DNA of 54,899 nt from Chloroflexota bacterium (GCA_003577005.1 QEUW01000005.1:1-54899); one strand, 5' to 3'; numbered from the stretch's first letter, positions 1 to 9,060 are shown. Numbers and translations are program-made. Notes: generated by a model from the sequence alone, not told the origin.

Positions 1-816
1 CTGTTCGTCGCTCATGGGCTGGCCGGTGTCTTCGTAACGAGCTTCGAGCAGCAGGTCGAGCATATCGTACTGGGCATGCGTTGAGGGTGGATTCTCGCCT
101 GCCAGCTCTTGTTTCGCAAGAAGCTTACGGCGTTCCGCAATCATGTCGGGCACGAGGTGAAACACGGCTGCCCGCGTCGCCTTATATTCGCGATGGAGCT
201 TGGTGGGCACCCAAAGGGGTGGCGTAAAGAGGCGCGCCAATCGGTAAGCGAAATAGGCGGCTCCAACCTCAATCGAACGACCTAGCCCACTACTGTCGTT
301 GAGGAGATCGACGCTAAAAAGTGCTTGACCGACCACCTGAAGCGTTGTCTGCATCATCTCGTGGGCGATATCGACATATTCGCCGGCCGGCAGTTGATCC
401 CAGCGGGCCAGCATTGCGGCTGTACTGGCGGTGATCAGCGACCCAAAGCCGGCGATGCGCTGGCGATGAAAGGCCGGCTGCATCAAACGCCGTTGGCGCA
501 ACCAGAAGTCGCCGTCGCTGGTGAGCAGGTTGAGCCCGATGATCTGCTTGAGCAGTTCGTTGCCCACCCGGTTGCGGATATAGTTCTTGTTGTTGTCAAC
601 CAGGATGTGTTTGACCAGGTCCGGGTGAAAGACAGCATAAGAGTAACGCGGTCCAAAACGCATCCGCACCACCTCACGATGCTCTTGCATCGCACCCACG
701 TAGAGGGCGAGCGGATTGCGGCGAAAGTCGGGTAAGACGCCAAGGGGAAACCGGCCTATCGACGGCGGTATGCGGGGCGCCATCTCTGGCTTTGGTTGAA
801 GCGTGGTGGTGGTCAT
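1..816 (-). CDS. Cytochrome P450, C-terminal part outside window
   Basis: The minus-strand frame is open from the ATG at 816 to the window edge, giving 272 codons of an N-terminal P450 half. It starts MTTTTLQPKPEMAPRIPP, and a GGAG lies 8 nt upstream. The WLRQRR segment near residue 98, followed by LMQPAFHRQRI, is the helix-C WxxxR motif whose Trp/Arg contact the haem propionates. The ExxR and Cys-ligand regions would lie beyond base 1. No transmembrane anchor is seen, so it is probably a soluble bacterial monooxygenase. Its redox partner and substrate cannot be judged. P450s starting with proline-rich PRIPPS and using WLRQRR resemble the CYP102/CYP110-like class, but that placement is tentative. 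Confidence 0.9.
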   Translation of the reverse strand, partial: MTTTTLQPKPEMAPRIPPSIGRFPLGVLPDFRRNPLALYVGAMQEHREVVRMRFGPRYSYAVFHPDLVKHILVDNNKNYIRNRVGNELLKQIIGLNLLTSDGDFWLRQRRLMQPAFHRQRIAGFGSLITASTAAMLARWDQLPAGEYVDIAHEMMQTTLQVVGQALFSVDLLNDSSGLGRSIEVGAAYFAYRLARLFTPPLWVPTKLHREYKATRAAVFHLVPDMIAERRKLLAKQELAGENPPSTHAQYDMLDLLLEARYEDTGQPMSDEQ

Positions 817-907
817 ACAATTTTCTCCACTGCCTGGCCCGGGCACTGCACGTCTGTGACCTGAGCCGAGGGGCAAAGTCCGACTGCTCTTCATTATACC
901 ACTACAA

Positions 908-973
908 GCATTCCAGGAAAGGACCAGTACCTTCTTAATTGGCCGGATCGTCTCTGGTCCTTTCCCAGAATGC
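908..973. repeat. GCATTCC...GGAATGC dispersed palindrome, copy 1
   Basis: A 20-bp inverted repeat: GCATTCCAGGAAAGGACCAG at 908-927 and its near complement at 954-973, 18 of 20 positions pairing, with a 26-nt loop. The same core occurs at 22626-22688 and 27016-27081, and inside the larger elements at 24587 and 41268. It lies in the 468-base gap (817-1284) between the divergent P450 and kinase genes. Apart from this hairpin I see no gene in that gap. Confidence 0.8.
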
Positions 974-1284
974 CGCTCCGGGCCAGATGGCCTCTTACCC
1001 TGTCCTTGTCGCGCCGTTTGGGCTATTGAGAAGCCCTGGAAAAGCGGAATAATTTGCATCTTCCCTCCTGTTTTGTTACACTTGGCTACCAAATAGACAT
1101 GTCAACGTGGACAGGCAAATTGTGGGCCGGCGGGCAGATGCACGCGGGTAGGCAACGCGATAGCGGCGACATGTCGTATCTCTGTACGGGCGACAGCGTC
1201 GCCGCTGTGTGATCCTGGCACCTGCCGCACAGATCAACGGTGGCCCGCTCGGTTGGGGCGCCGAACCGAATCTGATCCAACTCT

Positions 1285-2832
1285 ATGGATAAACAGATCC
1301 AACAATGTCTCGATTTGACAGCCGCCGATCTGGCGCTGTTGGAACGTATTGAACAAGGGGCGCCGCTGACGGCTGACATCAGCCGCGCCGATATCCTGGT
1401 CTGCTGCCGTCTCTCCGCCCACCGGGGGCTGATTGCCTTTCATGCGCTGCCCGCCTCGATCCCGTCGCTCTATCGCGAAGCGCAAACGGGGCGAACCATC
1501 ACTCAACAGGAACAACCGCTTGTCTTTCAGACCTTTGCCAGCGGCAGCGGCGGCCGCCGCCAGCGTGAGGTACTGCGGCGCGGTGCGCCTGTAATACAAG
1601 ACGTCTTCCCGATCCACAGCGACGATGGCCGCGTCATCGGCGCGATGGTGGTGGAAACCAGCATGATCGCCCACGAACGGCAACGGCGGCGCAATCATGA
1701 GTTTCGCCGGGCGCTGGTCTGGCTGCAAGAGATGAGCGTGCGCGGCGCGTTAGCCGGGGCCAGGCACCTCAGCCGCTTCGGCCAGTACGACGGCATCTAT
1801 CTTGTCAACCGCCAGCGGATTATTGCCTACATGAGTGGGACTGCCTCCAACCTTTTTCGCAGCGTGGGCGTTGCTGTCAATGCGGTGGGCGCCGAGGTGG
1901 CGATCCTCGAAGAGGCTGATGGGCAACTGGTCGAGCAGGCATTCGCCAACGGCTGCTGTCTTGAGGAACGCTACGAAGCGCCCGATGGGCGGGTCTGGCT
2001 GCGCAAAGCGGTGCCGATCCAGGCGCCGGCAGCGGGCTGGCTACAACGTTGGCTGGCGCAACCCTGGTACGGGGCCCCGCGCACACGCAAACGCGAAGGC
2101 GTCGATGCCGTACTGGTGCTTCTCCACAACGCCACCGAAGCTGTACAAAAGCAGCGCGAACTCAACGTCAAGGCGGCCATCATCCAAGAGGTGCATCACC
2201 GCGTCAAGAACAATCTTCAGACCATCGCTGCCATCTTGCGCATGCAGGCGCGGCGTAGCCAGACCGACGACGCTCGCCACCAGTTACTCGACGCGGTCAA
2301 CCGGGTCTTGAGCATGGCCGTGATCCACGAGTTTATGAGCCAGGAAGAGCCGCGCACTATCAACCTGCGCGATGTCTGCCAACGGATTGCCAGCCAGGTG
2401 TTGGATGTTTCACACACACCGGATCGAGAGATCCAGATTCAGGTGTCAGGCCCCAACATACGCCTGCCGGCCGATCAGGCCACCCCGGCCGCACTGGTAA
2501 TCAACGAACTGGTGCTCAACGCTGTCGAACATGGGATAGGTGACCGCCACTACGGCGAGATCGAAGTTGTCCTCAGTGACCTCGGCGACCAGGTAGAAGT
2601 GAACATCGTCGATGATGGCGATGGGTTGCCACCCGGCTTTGATGCGGCACACCATGCCAGCCTGGGGTTGCAGATCGTCCGCACATTGGCGACCGATGAT
2701 CTCAAAGGCACACTCCGTCTGGAGTCGCCCCACCCTGAGCCGGTGACGGCAGGGGGAGCGGTAGCCGTGGCTGAAAAGATGGGAACGCGTGCCGTCGTAA
2801 CTTTCCCAAAGCGGGCATTGCGAGTAGACTGA
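1285..2832 (+). CDS. pdtaS: PdtaS-like sensor histidine kinase (HisKA_2 type)
   Basis: A cytosolic two-component kinase of 515 residues with no membrane segment. Residues 1-150 match the GAF-like N-terminal sensor domain of PdtaS-type kinases, and about 160-290 look PAS-like. The dimerisation/phosphoacceptor motif EVHHRVKNNLQT at 302-313 carries tandem His residues and is the HisKA_2 signature. The ATP-binding domain shows NELVLNAVEHG (407-417, N box) and DDGDGLP (443-449, G1). The next gene encodes an ANTAR response regulator, the known partner type, which acts by RNA binding at terminators rather than on DNA. The ATG at 1285 follows a 468-base gap holding a palindromic repeat. Confidence 0.92.
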   Translation: MDKQIQQCLDLTAADLALLERIEQGAPLTADISRADILVCCRLSAHRGLIAFHALPASIPSLYREAQTGRTITQQEQPLVFQTFASGSGGRRQREVLRRGAPVIQDVFPIHSDDGRVIGAMVVETSMIAHERQRRRNHEFRRALVWLQEMSVRGALAGARHLSRFGQYDGIYLVNRQRIIAYMSGTASNLFRSVGVAVNAVGAEVAILEEADGQLVEQAFANGCCLEERYEAPDGRVWLRKAVPIQAPAAGWLQRWLAQPWYGAPRTRKREGVDAVLVLLHNATEAVQKQRELNVKAAIIQEVHHRVKNNLQTIAAILRMQARRSQTDDARHQLLDAVNRVLSMAVIHEFMSQEEPRTINLRDVCQRIASQVLDVSHTPDREIQIQVSGPNIRLPADQATPAALVINELVLNAVEHGIGDRHYGEIEVVLSDLGDQVEVNIVDDGDGLPPGFDAAHHASLGLQIVRTLATDDLKGTLRLESPHPEPVTAGGAVAVAEKMGTRAVVTFPKRALRVD

Positions 2833-2841
2833 TGGGGACAT

Positions 2842-2950
2842 AGGCAGGTAGACAGGTACACAGGTGGCTCTGGATTGAAAGTGCTAGTGGCAGGAAAACA
2901 AGCGGCTGCGGCTGCAATACACCTGTCTGGCTGTCTACCTGTCTACCTTG
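2842..2950. repeat. Inverted 8-mer word array
   Basis: The left arm at 2842-2865 is three 8-mers: AGGCAGGT, AGACAGGT, ACACAGGT. The right arm at 2919-2950 is the complementary series ACACCTGT, CTGGCTGT, CTACCTGT, CTACCTTG. The loop is about 53 nt. The element fills the space between the kinase stop and the ribosome site of the ANTAR regulator. It would give a large hairpin in any co-transcript, at a position where ANTAR regulators are known to act in other systems. Confidence 0.85.
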
Positions 2951-2982
2951 TGTGCTCAGTTCCAAAAAGAGGAGAACCAAGC

Positions 2983-3567
2983 GTGGAACGGACACGGGTC
3001 ATTATTGCCGACGATGAATCGCTTATCCGCATGGATCTGCGCGAGATGTTGACCAACCAGGGCTATCTGGTGATCGGCGAGGCGGGCGATGGGCGCAGCG
3101 CGCTCAACCTGGCCCGTGAACTGCGGCCAGACATTGTGATCATGGACATCAAAATGCCTGATCTGGATGGCATCGAGGCGGCAAAGGTGTTAACGCAAGA
3201 GCGCCTGGCGCCGGTGCTTTTGCTCAGCGCCTACAGCCAGCAGGAACTGATCCAGCGGGCGAGCCAGGCCGGGGTGGCCGGTTATCTGGTCAAACCCTTC
3301 CGCGAGAACGATCTGGCGCCCGCCATCGAGGTGGCGCTGGCGCGCTTTAGCGAATTTCGCACCATGGAACGCGAGGTCGGCGACCTGCAAGAGGCGCTGG
3401 AGACGCGCAAAGCTGTCGAACGGGCCAAAGGCATCCTCATGGATACGCAGGGGCTCAACGAGACGGAAGCCTTCCGCAAGATCCAAAAGATGAGCATGAA
3501 CAACCGCAAACCCATGCGCGCCGTCGCCGAAGCGATCATCCTGGCGCACCAGGCGCGCGAGTCCTGA
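2983..3567 (+). CDS. pdtaR: Response regulator with ANTAR RNA-binding domain
   Basis: A 194-residue regulator. Residues 1-120 form a receiver domain with acidic pocket ADDE (9-12), phospho-acceptor Asp55 in IVIMDIKMP and the conserved Lys in LVKPF. The C-terminal part carries an ANTAR domain (VERAKGILMDTQGLNETEAF then NNRKPMRAVAEAI). ANTAR proteins bind paired hexaloop hairpins in leader RNA and cause antitermination. I chose the GTG at 2983 because AGGAGAA at 2970-2976 precedes it. A TTG start at 2875 in the same frame would translate through the 8-mer palindrome. The stop codon and the last Ser codon lie inside the following heptad array. Confidence 0.92.
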   Translation: MERTRVIIADDESLIRMDLREMLTNQGYLVIGEAGDGRSALNLARELRPDIVIMDIKMPDLDGIEAAKVLTQERLAPVLLLSAYSQQELIQRASQAGVAGYLVKPFRENDLAPAIEVALARFSEFRTMEREVGDLQEALETRKAVERAKGILMDTQGLNETEAFRKIQKMSMNNRKPMRAVAEAIILAHQARES

Positions 3568-3621
3568 GTCTTGAGTCTTGACTTAGGACTCCAGACTCAG
3601 GACCCAGGACTCAGGACTTAC
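3559..3621. repeat. Nine consecutive heptads forming an inverted repeat
   Basis: The 63 bases divide exactly into nine 7-mers: GAGTCCT, GAGTCTT, GAGTCTT, GACTTAG, GACTCCA, GACTCAG, GACCCAG, GACTCAG, GACTTAC. The first three are the reverse complement of the AGGACTC word repeated in the rest, so the array folds on itself. It begins inside the last two codons of the ANTAR gene and ends 4 nt before the GTG of the glycosyltransferase. AGGA at 3613-3616 within the array is the only Shine-Dalgarno candidate for that gene. Confidence 0.9.
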
Positions 3622-3625
3622 CGCT

Positions 3626-4366
3626 GTGAAATTGTCGATCATCATGCCTGTCTATAACGAGCAGGCTACCCTGGAAGAGATCGTAAACCGGGTACGGGCT
3701 GTTGACCTGACGGTGAATGCCGATGGCAGCAATCCACTTTTTGCTGGTCCCCTGACGCTGGCACGCGAGATCGTCATCGTAGACGACGGTTCGACCGACG
3801 GGACGCGCGCCATCCTCGACCGCTGGCGCGCTGAAGCTGCCCCCGATATGTGTATTGTTTTTCACGAACAAAATGGCGGCAAGGGGGCTGCCCTTCGCAC
3901 CGGGTTCCGCCATGCCAGCGGCGACATCCTCATTATTCAGGACGCCGACCTCGAATACGACCCGCGCGACTATGTCAAGCTGCTGGAGCCACTGCTCGAA
4001 GGGCGGGCGCCGGTCGTCTATGGCAGCCGTTTCATGGGCGGGCCGCGAGCGGCGATGAGCCTGAGCCACACGCTCGGCAACAAAGGGATCACGCTTGCGA
4101 CCAACCTGCTCTTTGGCACGGCGCTCAGCGATATGGAGACCTGTTACAAATGTTTCCGTCGCGATGTGATCGAGAATATGCCGCTCCATAGCCGCCGTTT
4201 TGAGATCGAGCCGGAGCTGACGGCCAAGATCCTCAGGCGGGGCTACTCGATCTTTGAAGTGCCCATCAGCTACAACGGGCGTGCGTTCCACGAAGGCAAA
4301 AAGCTCAGTTGGCGGGATGGGTTTATTGCCCTCTGGACGCTTACCAAATACCGGTTTGTGGACTAA
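3626..4366 (+). CDS. GT2 glycosyltransferase, dolichyl/polyprenyl-phosphate mannosyltransferase-like
   Basis: A 246-residue GT-A fold enzyme. It shows LSIIMPVYNEQATLEEI at the N-terminus, VIVDDGSTDGT for nucleotide binding and IIQDADLEYDP holding the metal-binding DxD-type acidic group. The VYGSRFMGG and EIEPELTAKI segments are typical of the DPM1-like subgroup. These enzymes charge a polyprenyl phosphate with a hexose for later use by membrane GT-C transferases, and such a protein is encoded immediately downstream, 4 nt away. No C-terminal membrane helices are present. The GTG start lies just after the heptad array, which supplies the likely ribosome site. Confidence 0.93.
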   Translation: MKLSIIMPVYNEQATLEEIVNRVRAVDLTVNADGSNPLFAGPLTLAREIVIVDDGSTDGTRAILDRWRAEAAPDMCIVFHEQNGGKGAALRTGFRHASGDILIIQDADLEYDPRDYVKLLEPLLEGRAPVVYGSRFMGGPRAAMSLSHTLGNKGITLATNLLFGTALSDMETCYKCFRRDVIENMPLHSRRFEIEPELTAKILRRGYSIFEVPISYNGRAFHEGKKLSWRDGFIALWTLTKYRFVD

Positions 4367-4370
4367 GGAC

Positions 4371-5996
4371 GTGAGCGCCATCCAGCACGCTTCGGTGTTG
4401 CCCGCAGCAGCCCTCCGCGCAGCCCTCCGCTCCTTCCCCCTGATTCGACGCTATCCTTTGCTGTTAGCCGGCATCACATTGCTTGGCTTTGGTCTGCGGC
4501 TGCCGTTGCTGGATCGCTTTCCCCTGCGCGAAGACGAAGCGATCTATAGCTTCTGGGCACTGCATTTTTGGCGTGTGGACCCTTTTTTCCTTAGTGTCTG
4601 GCCGGATAAGCCACCGCTCTATCTCTGGTTTCAGGCCGGCGCGCTCGAATTGTTTGGCTCCAACCAGGCCGGCGCACGGGTGTTGAACATCGTCGCCAGC
4701 ACGTTGACGATTGTTGTAGTGGCGGCAATTGGGCGCCACTTCTGGAGACGACGGGGGGCGGTGTCGGCTGCCCTGTCGCTATCGTTGAACCCGTTCACCA
4801 TCGGCTTTGCGCCCACCGCCTTTACCGACCCGATGTTGGTGTTGGCAGGCAGCCTGGCCCTGCTTGCCGCGCTGCGTGGCCGCTCCTTTTGGGCCGGTCT
4901 CTGGCTGGGAGTCGCCATCATGACCAAACAGCAAGGGGTGCTCTACATCCCGCTGATCAGCGCGCTGCTTGTAAACGAGGTGCGTGGACCGGTGCAGCTG
5001 GGGCTACGCAATGTACGAACGTTTTTTGCCGGGCTGAGCCTCGTCGTTGCTCCAATCCTTTATTGGGATAGCCTGCGCTGGGGTGTGGCGCCCTCACCCT
5101 GGGATTTAGGTGTGCGCAACTATGGCGCACTGGCCATAACGCCGGTAGCAGAATGGCCGGAGCGGTTGGCTGCCTGGGCGCCGCTGGTCTGGCATCTCAC
5201 GGCAAGCTGGCCGGTGTGGGGGGTGCTACTTTGCGGGTTGGGGGGAGTTTTAATCCACACAAAACAGTTGAGGGTCCACGATCAAGTGACCTCTTCAGCG
5301 TCACAGAAAGTGCCGATCTCCTTGGGTATTTTGGCGGCCTGGTCGTTGGGCTTCCTTGTGCTCCATGCCGTCACCACCGTCCAGCCTTGGGATCGGTATC
5401 TGCTGCCGCTGGCGCCGGTGGTGGCGCTGGGCGTAGCGGGCGCGGTGGCGCGCTATGCAAGCAGATTAGCAAGCGGGTATGGGGCGCTGCTCTTCGTACT
5501 GCTCTTGCTGCTGTTAGCGCCACCGGCGATACAGGCGGCAAACGGCGAACTACCCATCGGCGGCGATCATGGCGCCTACGATGGCCTGACCAGCGCCCTG
5601 GCCTGGCTGCGGCAAACAGCGCCGGATGATGTGGTGCTCTATCACCGCACGATGGGCTGGCACTATCGTTTTTATCTATATGACGAGGTGGAGACCGGGC
5701 GCTATGAGTTGCGCTGGTTTCCCAGCGCCATCTATCTGGCCGACAATGCCGCCAAGACACCCCATCGGCGCAACCTATGGGTCGAACCGGTCTGGGCGCA
5801 CCAGACAAACCTGGCGCACCATCTCGCCGTGCGTAGCTTGCATGTACACGAGCGGCAGCGGTTTGGCGCCTTTGTCGTTTTTGAGATCGAACAGTTGGGG
5901 CGGGCCCACTGCGCCTGGTGCGTCTGCCGGCCAGATCCACCTGGCCTTGTCATCCTTGAAACAGACGGCTCTGCTCCGCTGTGCCAACGCGATTGA
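4371..5996 (+). CDS. GT-C membrane glycosyltransferase, ArnT/PMT-like
   Basis: A predicted polytopic membrane protein of 541 residues. The N-terminal loop FPLREDEAIYSFWAL has the acidic pair typical of the first extracytoplasmic loop of GT-C enzymes, followed by DKPPLYLWFQAGALELFG, characteristic of the PMT_2 (ArnT-type) family. Many hydrophobic segments follow up to about residue 410, then a short soluble tail (YHRTMGWHYRFYLYD). It probably transfers a sugar from a polyprenyl-phosphate donor, made by the preceding GT2 protein, onto a cell-surface acceptor. I chose the GTG at 4371, right after the GT2 stop. An upstream in-frame ATG at 4254 would overlap that gene by over 100 bases. The final 30 residues (CAWCVCRPDPPG) look unusual for the family. 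Confidence 0.85.
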   Translation: MSAIQHASVLPAAALRAALRSFPLIRRYPLLLAGITLLGFGLRLPLLDRFPLREDEAIYSFWALHFWRVDPFFLSVWPDKPPLYLWFQAGALELFGSNQAGARVLNIVASTLTIVVVAAIGRHFWRRRGAVSAALSLSLNPFTIGFAPTAFTDPMLVLAGSLALLAALRGRSFWAGLWLGVAIMTKQQGVLYIPLISALLVNEVRGPVQLGLRNVRTFFAGLSLVVAPILYWDSLRWGVAPSPWDLGVRNYGALAITPVAEWPERLAAWAPLVWHLTASWPVWGVLLCGLGGVLIHTKQLRVHDQVTSSASQKVPISLGILAAWSLGFLVLHAVTTVQPWDRYLLPLAPVVALGVAGAVARYASRLASGYGALLFVLLLLLLAPPAIQAANGELPIGGDHGAYDGLTSALAWLRQTAPDDVVLYHRTMGWHYRFYLYDEVETGRYELRWFPSAIYLADNAAKTPHRRNLWVEPVWAHQTNLAHHLAVRSLHVHERQRFGAFVVFEIEQLGRAHCAWCVCRPDPPGLVILETDGSAPLCQRD

Positions 5997-6021
5997 CTTG
6001 TAGTATTACTTGTTGTTGCCC

Positions 6022-6085
6022 GGTGCGTTGTATCTTGATGCGACGACCTATACAGGTGTATCGTACGCTTTGCGTGCAACGCACC
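6022..6085. repeat. GGTGCRTYGCACGC hairpin family, copy 1
   Basis: GGTGCGTTG at 6022-6030 pairs with CAACGCACC at 6077-6085. Nested inside, 6056-6085 is a degenerate copy of the hairpin GGTGCRTYGCACGC / GCGTGCRAYGCACC found also at 13610, 34043 and 48208. It occupies the 159-base gap between two membrane glycosyltransferase genes. Confidence 0.75.
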
Positions 6086-6155
6086 AATTCTGTATCAAAC
6101 CAGGGTCAGGCGGACGCAATCCGCCCTTACATCATTCTTCCAGACATCTAACCGC

Positions 6156-9044
6156 GTGAAGCCGTTTACCCGCTTTGCTCCATACCGCTGGCATGGTCTG
6201 TTCGCCGCTTTGATAATAGCGGCCTTTGTCCTGTTGCTCTATTACTCCCTGCTGTTCACGAATCGCGTGCTGGCAACAGGGGATATCCTGCTCTACTTCT
6301 ATCCCTATCGCGACTTTGCCGCGGCGGCACTGCGCGAAGGGCGTATTCCCTTGTGGAACCCCTATCTCTTTCTCGGCGCGCCTTTTCTAGCCAATCCGCA
6401 GGCTGCGGTGCTCTATCCGCCACATTGGCCGCTTGCCTGGCTGCCGGTGACAAAACAGGTCTATTGGAGTGCGGCGATCCACACCTGGCTCTTGGGTTTT
6501 GGCGCCTATCGGCTTCTACGATGCTGGAGGCTGAACCCCGGAGCAGGGCTGATCGGCGGGCTGGTGCTGGCCGGCAGCGGCTTCTATGGTGGTCTCCTCG
6601 GCCATCTGAACCAGATGAACGGTGCAGCCTGGCTGCCGTGGGGTGTCCTGATTGTGAGCGGGTGGCCCCGCGCAGAGGATGCGCCACCAGCCACCGCCTA
6701 TCGTCCATTTCCCATTGTCCGTCGTCTCTCAGACAGTGGACGCAATGTGGCATTGCCCATCGTCACCTTTGCCCTTATCGTTGCCCTGATGCTGCTGGCC
6801 GGGCACACGCAGACGGCATACATCAACCTGTTTGGGATCGGGGTTTGGGCGCTCTGGCAGGCTTTTCCCACATGGCAGGGGCGCACGTTCGACTGGGAGC
6901 GGTCACGCTTTGAACCCATTATCATTGTTATTGTGGGTAGTTTGCTAGGCGTACTGTTGAGCGCGGCCCAGCTTGCGCCAACCGTGGAGTTGAGCCAGCT
7001 TGGCCTGCGCAGCGGCGGCTTGAATTATGCTGACGCCACGAGCCTTAGTCTGAAGCCGCTCCACTTGCCCTGGACGCTCTTGCCCAGCTACGGCCTGGTC
7101 GAGTTGGAGAGCATCTTTGGCACACCGGCTTACAGCGAATTTATTGCCTATGTAGGGCTGGGTGGGCTGGCGCTGGCGGCTGTGGGCGCCTGGCATGGCC
7201 GTGGCGTCCCGCGCACGTTTGGGCTGCTCTTTACCAGTCTTGGTCTCTTGCTGGCGCTTGGGCGCTGGAACCCCCTCTACTTTTTGCTCTATCTGAGCGT
7301 TCCTGGCTTTGACCTCTTCCGTACACCGGCGCGCTGGATGATGCTCTACACTGCGGGCATGGCTGTGTTGGCGGCGGTGGGGGCGGAGTGGGTATGGCAA
7401 TGCAGAACGCAGAACGTAGAGCATAGAGCGCAGAACGGGCAGTCTCTGGGTCTTGGTTCTCCGTCTTCGATTTCGTTGCGGGTGCTGCTATGGGTTGGAG
7501 GGGTTGCCCTTACCCTGGAGTTGCTCGTCGCTGCGCGGGCGCTGCCCCACACGCAGCCGACTGCACCGCAGGCTGTCTACGACGTGCGGACTGCACCGGC
7601 GCACCTGCTCACTGACCCAGTGCGGGCTGGGGTAGCGGCGGCGGCCATGGGGCGCTTTCTTGGCATGAGCACCATCACCTATGATCCGGGCGACATGGGT
7701 GATTGGCGCCGTATCCTGCGCGAGGAGCCACCGGCGCAGGTGAGCGAAGACGCCTTTCAAGACTTCATCATTGCGCTCAAAGTGCAGGAGTTGCTCGTCC
7801 CCAACCTGCCGCTGCTCTGGCGTATTCCCGCGGTGGATGGCTTCGATGGCGGCGTGTTGCCGCTTCGCCGGTACAACGAATTTCTGACCCTTTTTGTCCC
7901 ACCGGAAGACCTTGTGCCCGATGGCCGCTTACGCGAACAGGTGCGTAGCGTGCCAGCGACCCGTCTGCTCAACCTGGTCAACGGGCACTATCTGATCACC
8001 GATAAGGTGCGCGATCTCTGGTTCGAGGGTCTCTTTTACGACCGGCAGATCGGGGCCCGCATGCGCCCCGGTCTTGATACAGTCGTTGTGGAGGTGCCGC
8101 AGCCCTTTGAGGCGACCCATGTCGACCTCATCGGCTTTGTCGATGGCGCCCCATCCGACCTGGCTCGTCTGGCCGACCAAAATCTGGCCGTTGCCACGGT
8201 TGTCGTTGCCGGAGACGCCAGCTCCGCCAGCTTTACCCTCAGCGCGGGCGGGCAACCAGGCGCCCACCTGGCCGATGGGGCGCTGGACAGCCCGCTGGCC
8301 TCAACCAGTGGTGTCACCGTAGCCTATTGCGATGTAGAAGGGGGCCGCCAAGAGTACCGGGTGCGGCTGGCGCTCCCGGCGCCGGCCAGCCCATCTCACC
8401 TCACAGTCCAGCGGCTCGACACGCCGTTTGAGGTGGTCGTGCAGGCTGTGACGCTTTTCGACCAGCGAACCGGAATGTTTGCGCCGCTTCTGCCCAGTGA
8501 TCGCGGCCGGTTTCGCCTGGTGCATAGCGGGGATGTCAAGATCTATGAGAATCTGGATGCACTTCCGCGGGCCTACCTTGTCCACGAGGTGATTGGGATC
8601 GAAAGCGCTGCGGATGTGCTCGCCACCCTGCGGGCGGATCAGTTCGATCCAAAGAGGGTGGCCGTCGTGGAAGGGCTGTCCTCTTTTGCAACGGTACCCG
8701 GCGACGAAGAGGGCGCAACAATTGTGTCGTACGAACCGGAACGGGTTGAGATTCACACCCATACAAATTCTGAAGCCTTGCTCGTCCTGAGCGATACTGC
8801 TTTTCCCGGCTGGCAGGCAACACTCGATAATGACCTCGTCCCCCTCCACGTGACAAACTATCTGGTGCGCGGTGTAGTTGTTCCGCCCGGTGAACACACC
8901 GTCGTCTTTGTCTACCGGCCAACCAGCTGGCAGCGCGGTCTCTGGCTCAGCGGGGCCGGCGTTGTGATCACACTCGGCCTGGCGTTGTGGGCGTGGATGC
9001 GCGGCCGGCGTGCGATTGGCGAGCTGCCGTCGCCTCTGTTATGA
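6156..9044 (+). CDS. YfhO-like large membrane protein, probable GT-C glycosyltransferase
   Basis: A 962-residue protein. The N-terminal half is polytopic and contains GDILLYFYPYRDF, then REGRIPLWNPYLFLGAPFLANPQ split over two loops. This is the hallmark of bacterial YfhO-family membrane proteins, which act in cell-wall or teichoic-acid glycosylation. The C-terminal 450 residues are extracytoplasmic, ending with the YfhO-type segment LLVLSDTAFPGWQATLD and a last helix. An odd hydrophilic loop at about residues 415-440 (CRTQNVEHRAQNG) is encoded by a heptad array at 7402-7470. It probably acts with the flanking GT-C proteins on an unknown surface glycan. The start is GTG. Confidence 0.85.
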   Translation: MKPFTRFAPYRWHGLFAALIIAAFVLLLYYSLLFTNRVLATGDILLYFYPYRDFAAAALREGRIPLWNPYLFLGAPFLANPQAAVLYPPHWPLAWLPVTKQVYWSAAIHTWLLGFGAYRLLRCWRLNPGAGLIGGLVLAGSGFYGGLLGHLNQMNGAAWLPWGVLIVSGWPRAEDAPPATAYRPFPIVRRLSDSGRNVALPIVTFALIVALMLLAGHTQTAYINLFGIGVWALWQAFPTWQGRTFDWERSRFEPIIIVIVGSLLGVLLSAAQLAPTVELSQLGLRSGGLNYADATSLSLKPLHLPWTLLPSYGLVELESIFGTPAYSEFIAYVGLGGLALAAVGAWHGRGVPRTFGLLFTSLGLLLALGRWNPLYFLLYLSVPGFDLFRTPARWMMLYTAGMAVLAAVGAEWVWQCRTQNVEHRAQNGQSLGLGSPSSISLRVLLWVGGVALTLELLVAARALPHTQPTAPQAVYDVRTAPAHLLTDPVRAGVAAAAMGRFLGMSTITYDPGDMGDWRRILREEPPAQVSEDAFQDFIIALKVQELLVPNLPLLWRIPAVDGFDGGVLPLRRYNEFLTLFVPPEDLVPDGRLREQVRSVPATRLLNLVNGHYLITDKVRDLWFEGLFYDRQIGARMRPGLDTVVVEVPQPFEATHVDLIGFVDGAPSDLARLADQNLAVATVVVAGDASSASFTLSAGGQPGAHLADGALDSPLASTSGVTVAYCDVEGGRQEYRVRLALPAPASPSHLTVQRLDTPFEVVVQAVTLFDQRTGMFAPLLPSDRGRFRLVHSGDVKIYENLDALPRAYLVHEVIGIESAADVLATLRADQFDPKRVAVVEGLSSFATVPGDEEGATIVSYEPERVEIHTHTNSEALLVLSDTAFPGWQATLDNDLVPLHVTNYLVRGVVVPPGEHTVVFVYRPTSWQRGLWLSGAGVVITLGLALWAWMRGRRAIGELPSPLL
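7402..7470. repeat. Heptad inverted array inside a coding sequence
   Basis: Five direct heptads, GCAGAAC, GCAGAAC, GTAGAGC, ATAGAGC and GCAGAAC (7402-7436), are followed by a degraded complementary series TCTCTGG, GTCTTGG, TTCTCCG, TCTTCGA (7443-7470). The array lies in frame between two predicted membrane segments of the YfhO-like gene. It has the same architecture as the intergenic arrays. Confidence 0.75.
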
Positions 9045-9060
9045 TCCAGATGAAGTGAAG

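Noticed and set aside
2875..2982. In-frame TTG start giving a longer ANTAR regulator
   Set aside because: It would translate through the 8-mer palindrome, while the GTG at 2983 has a strong AGGAGAA.
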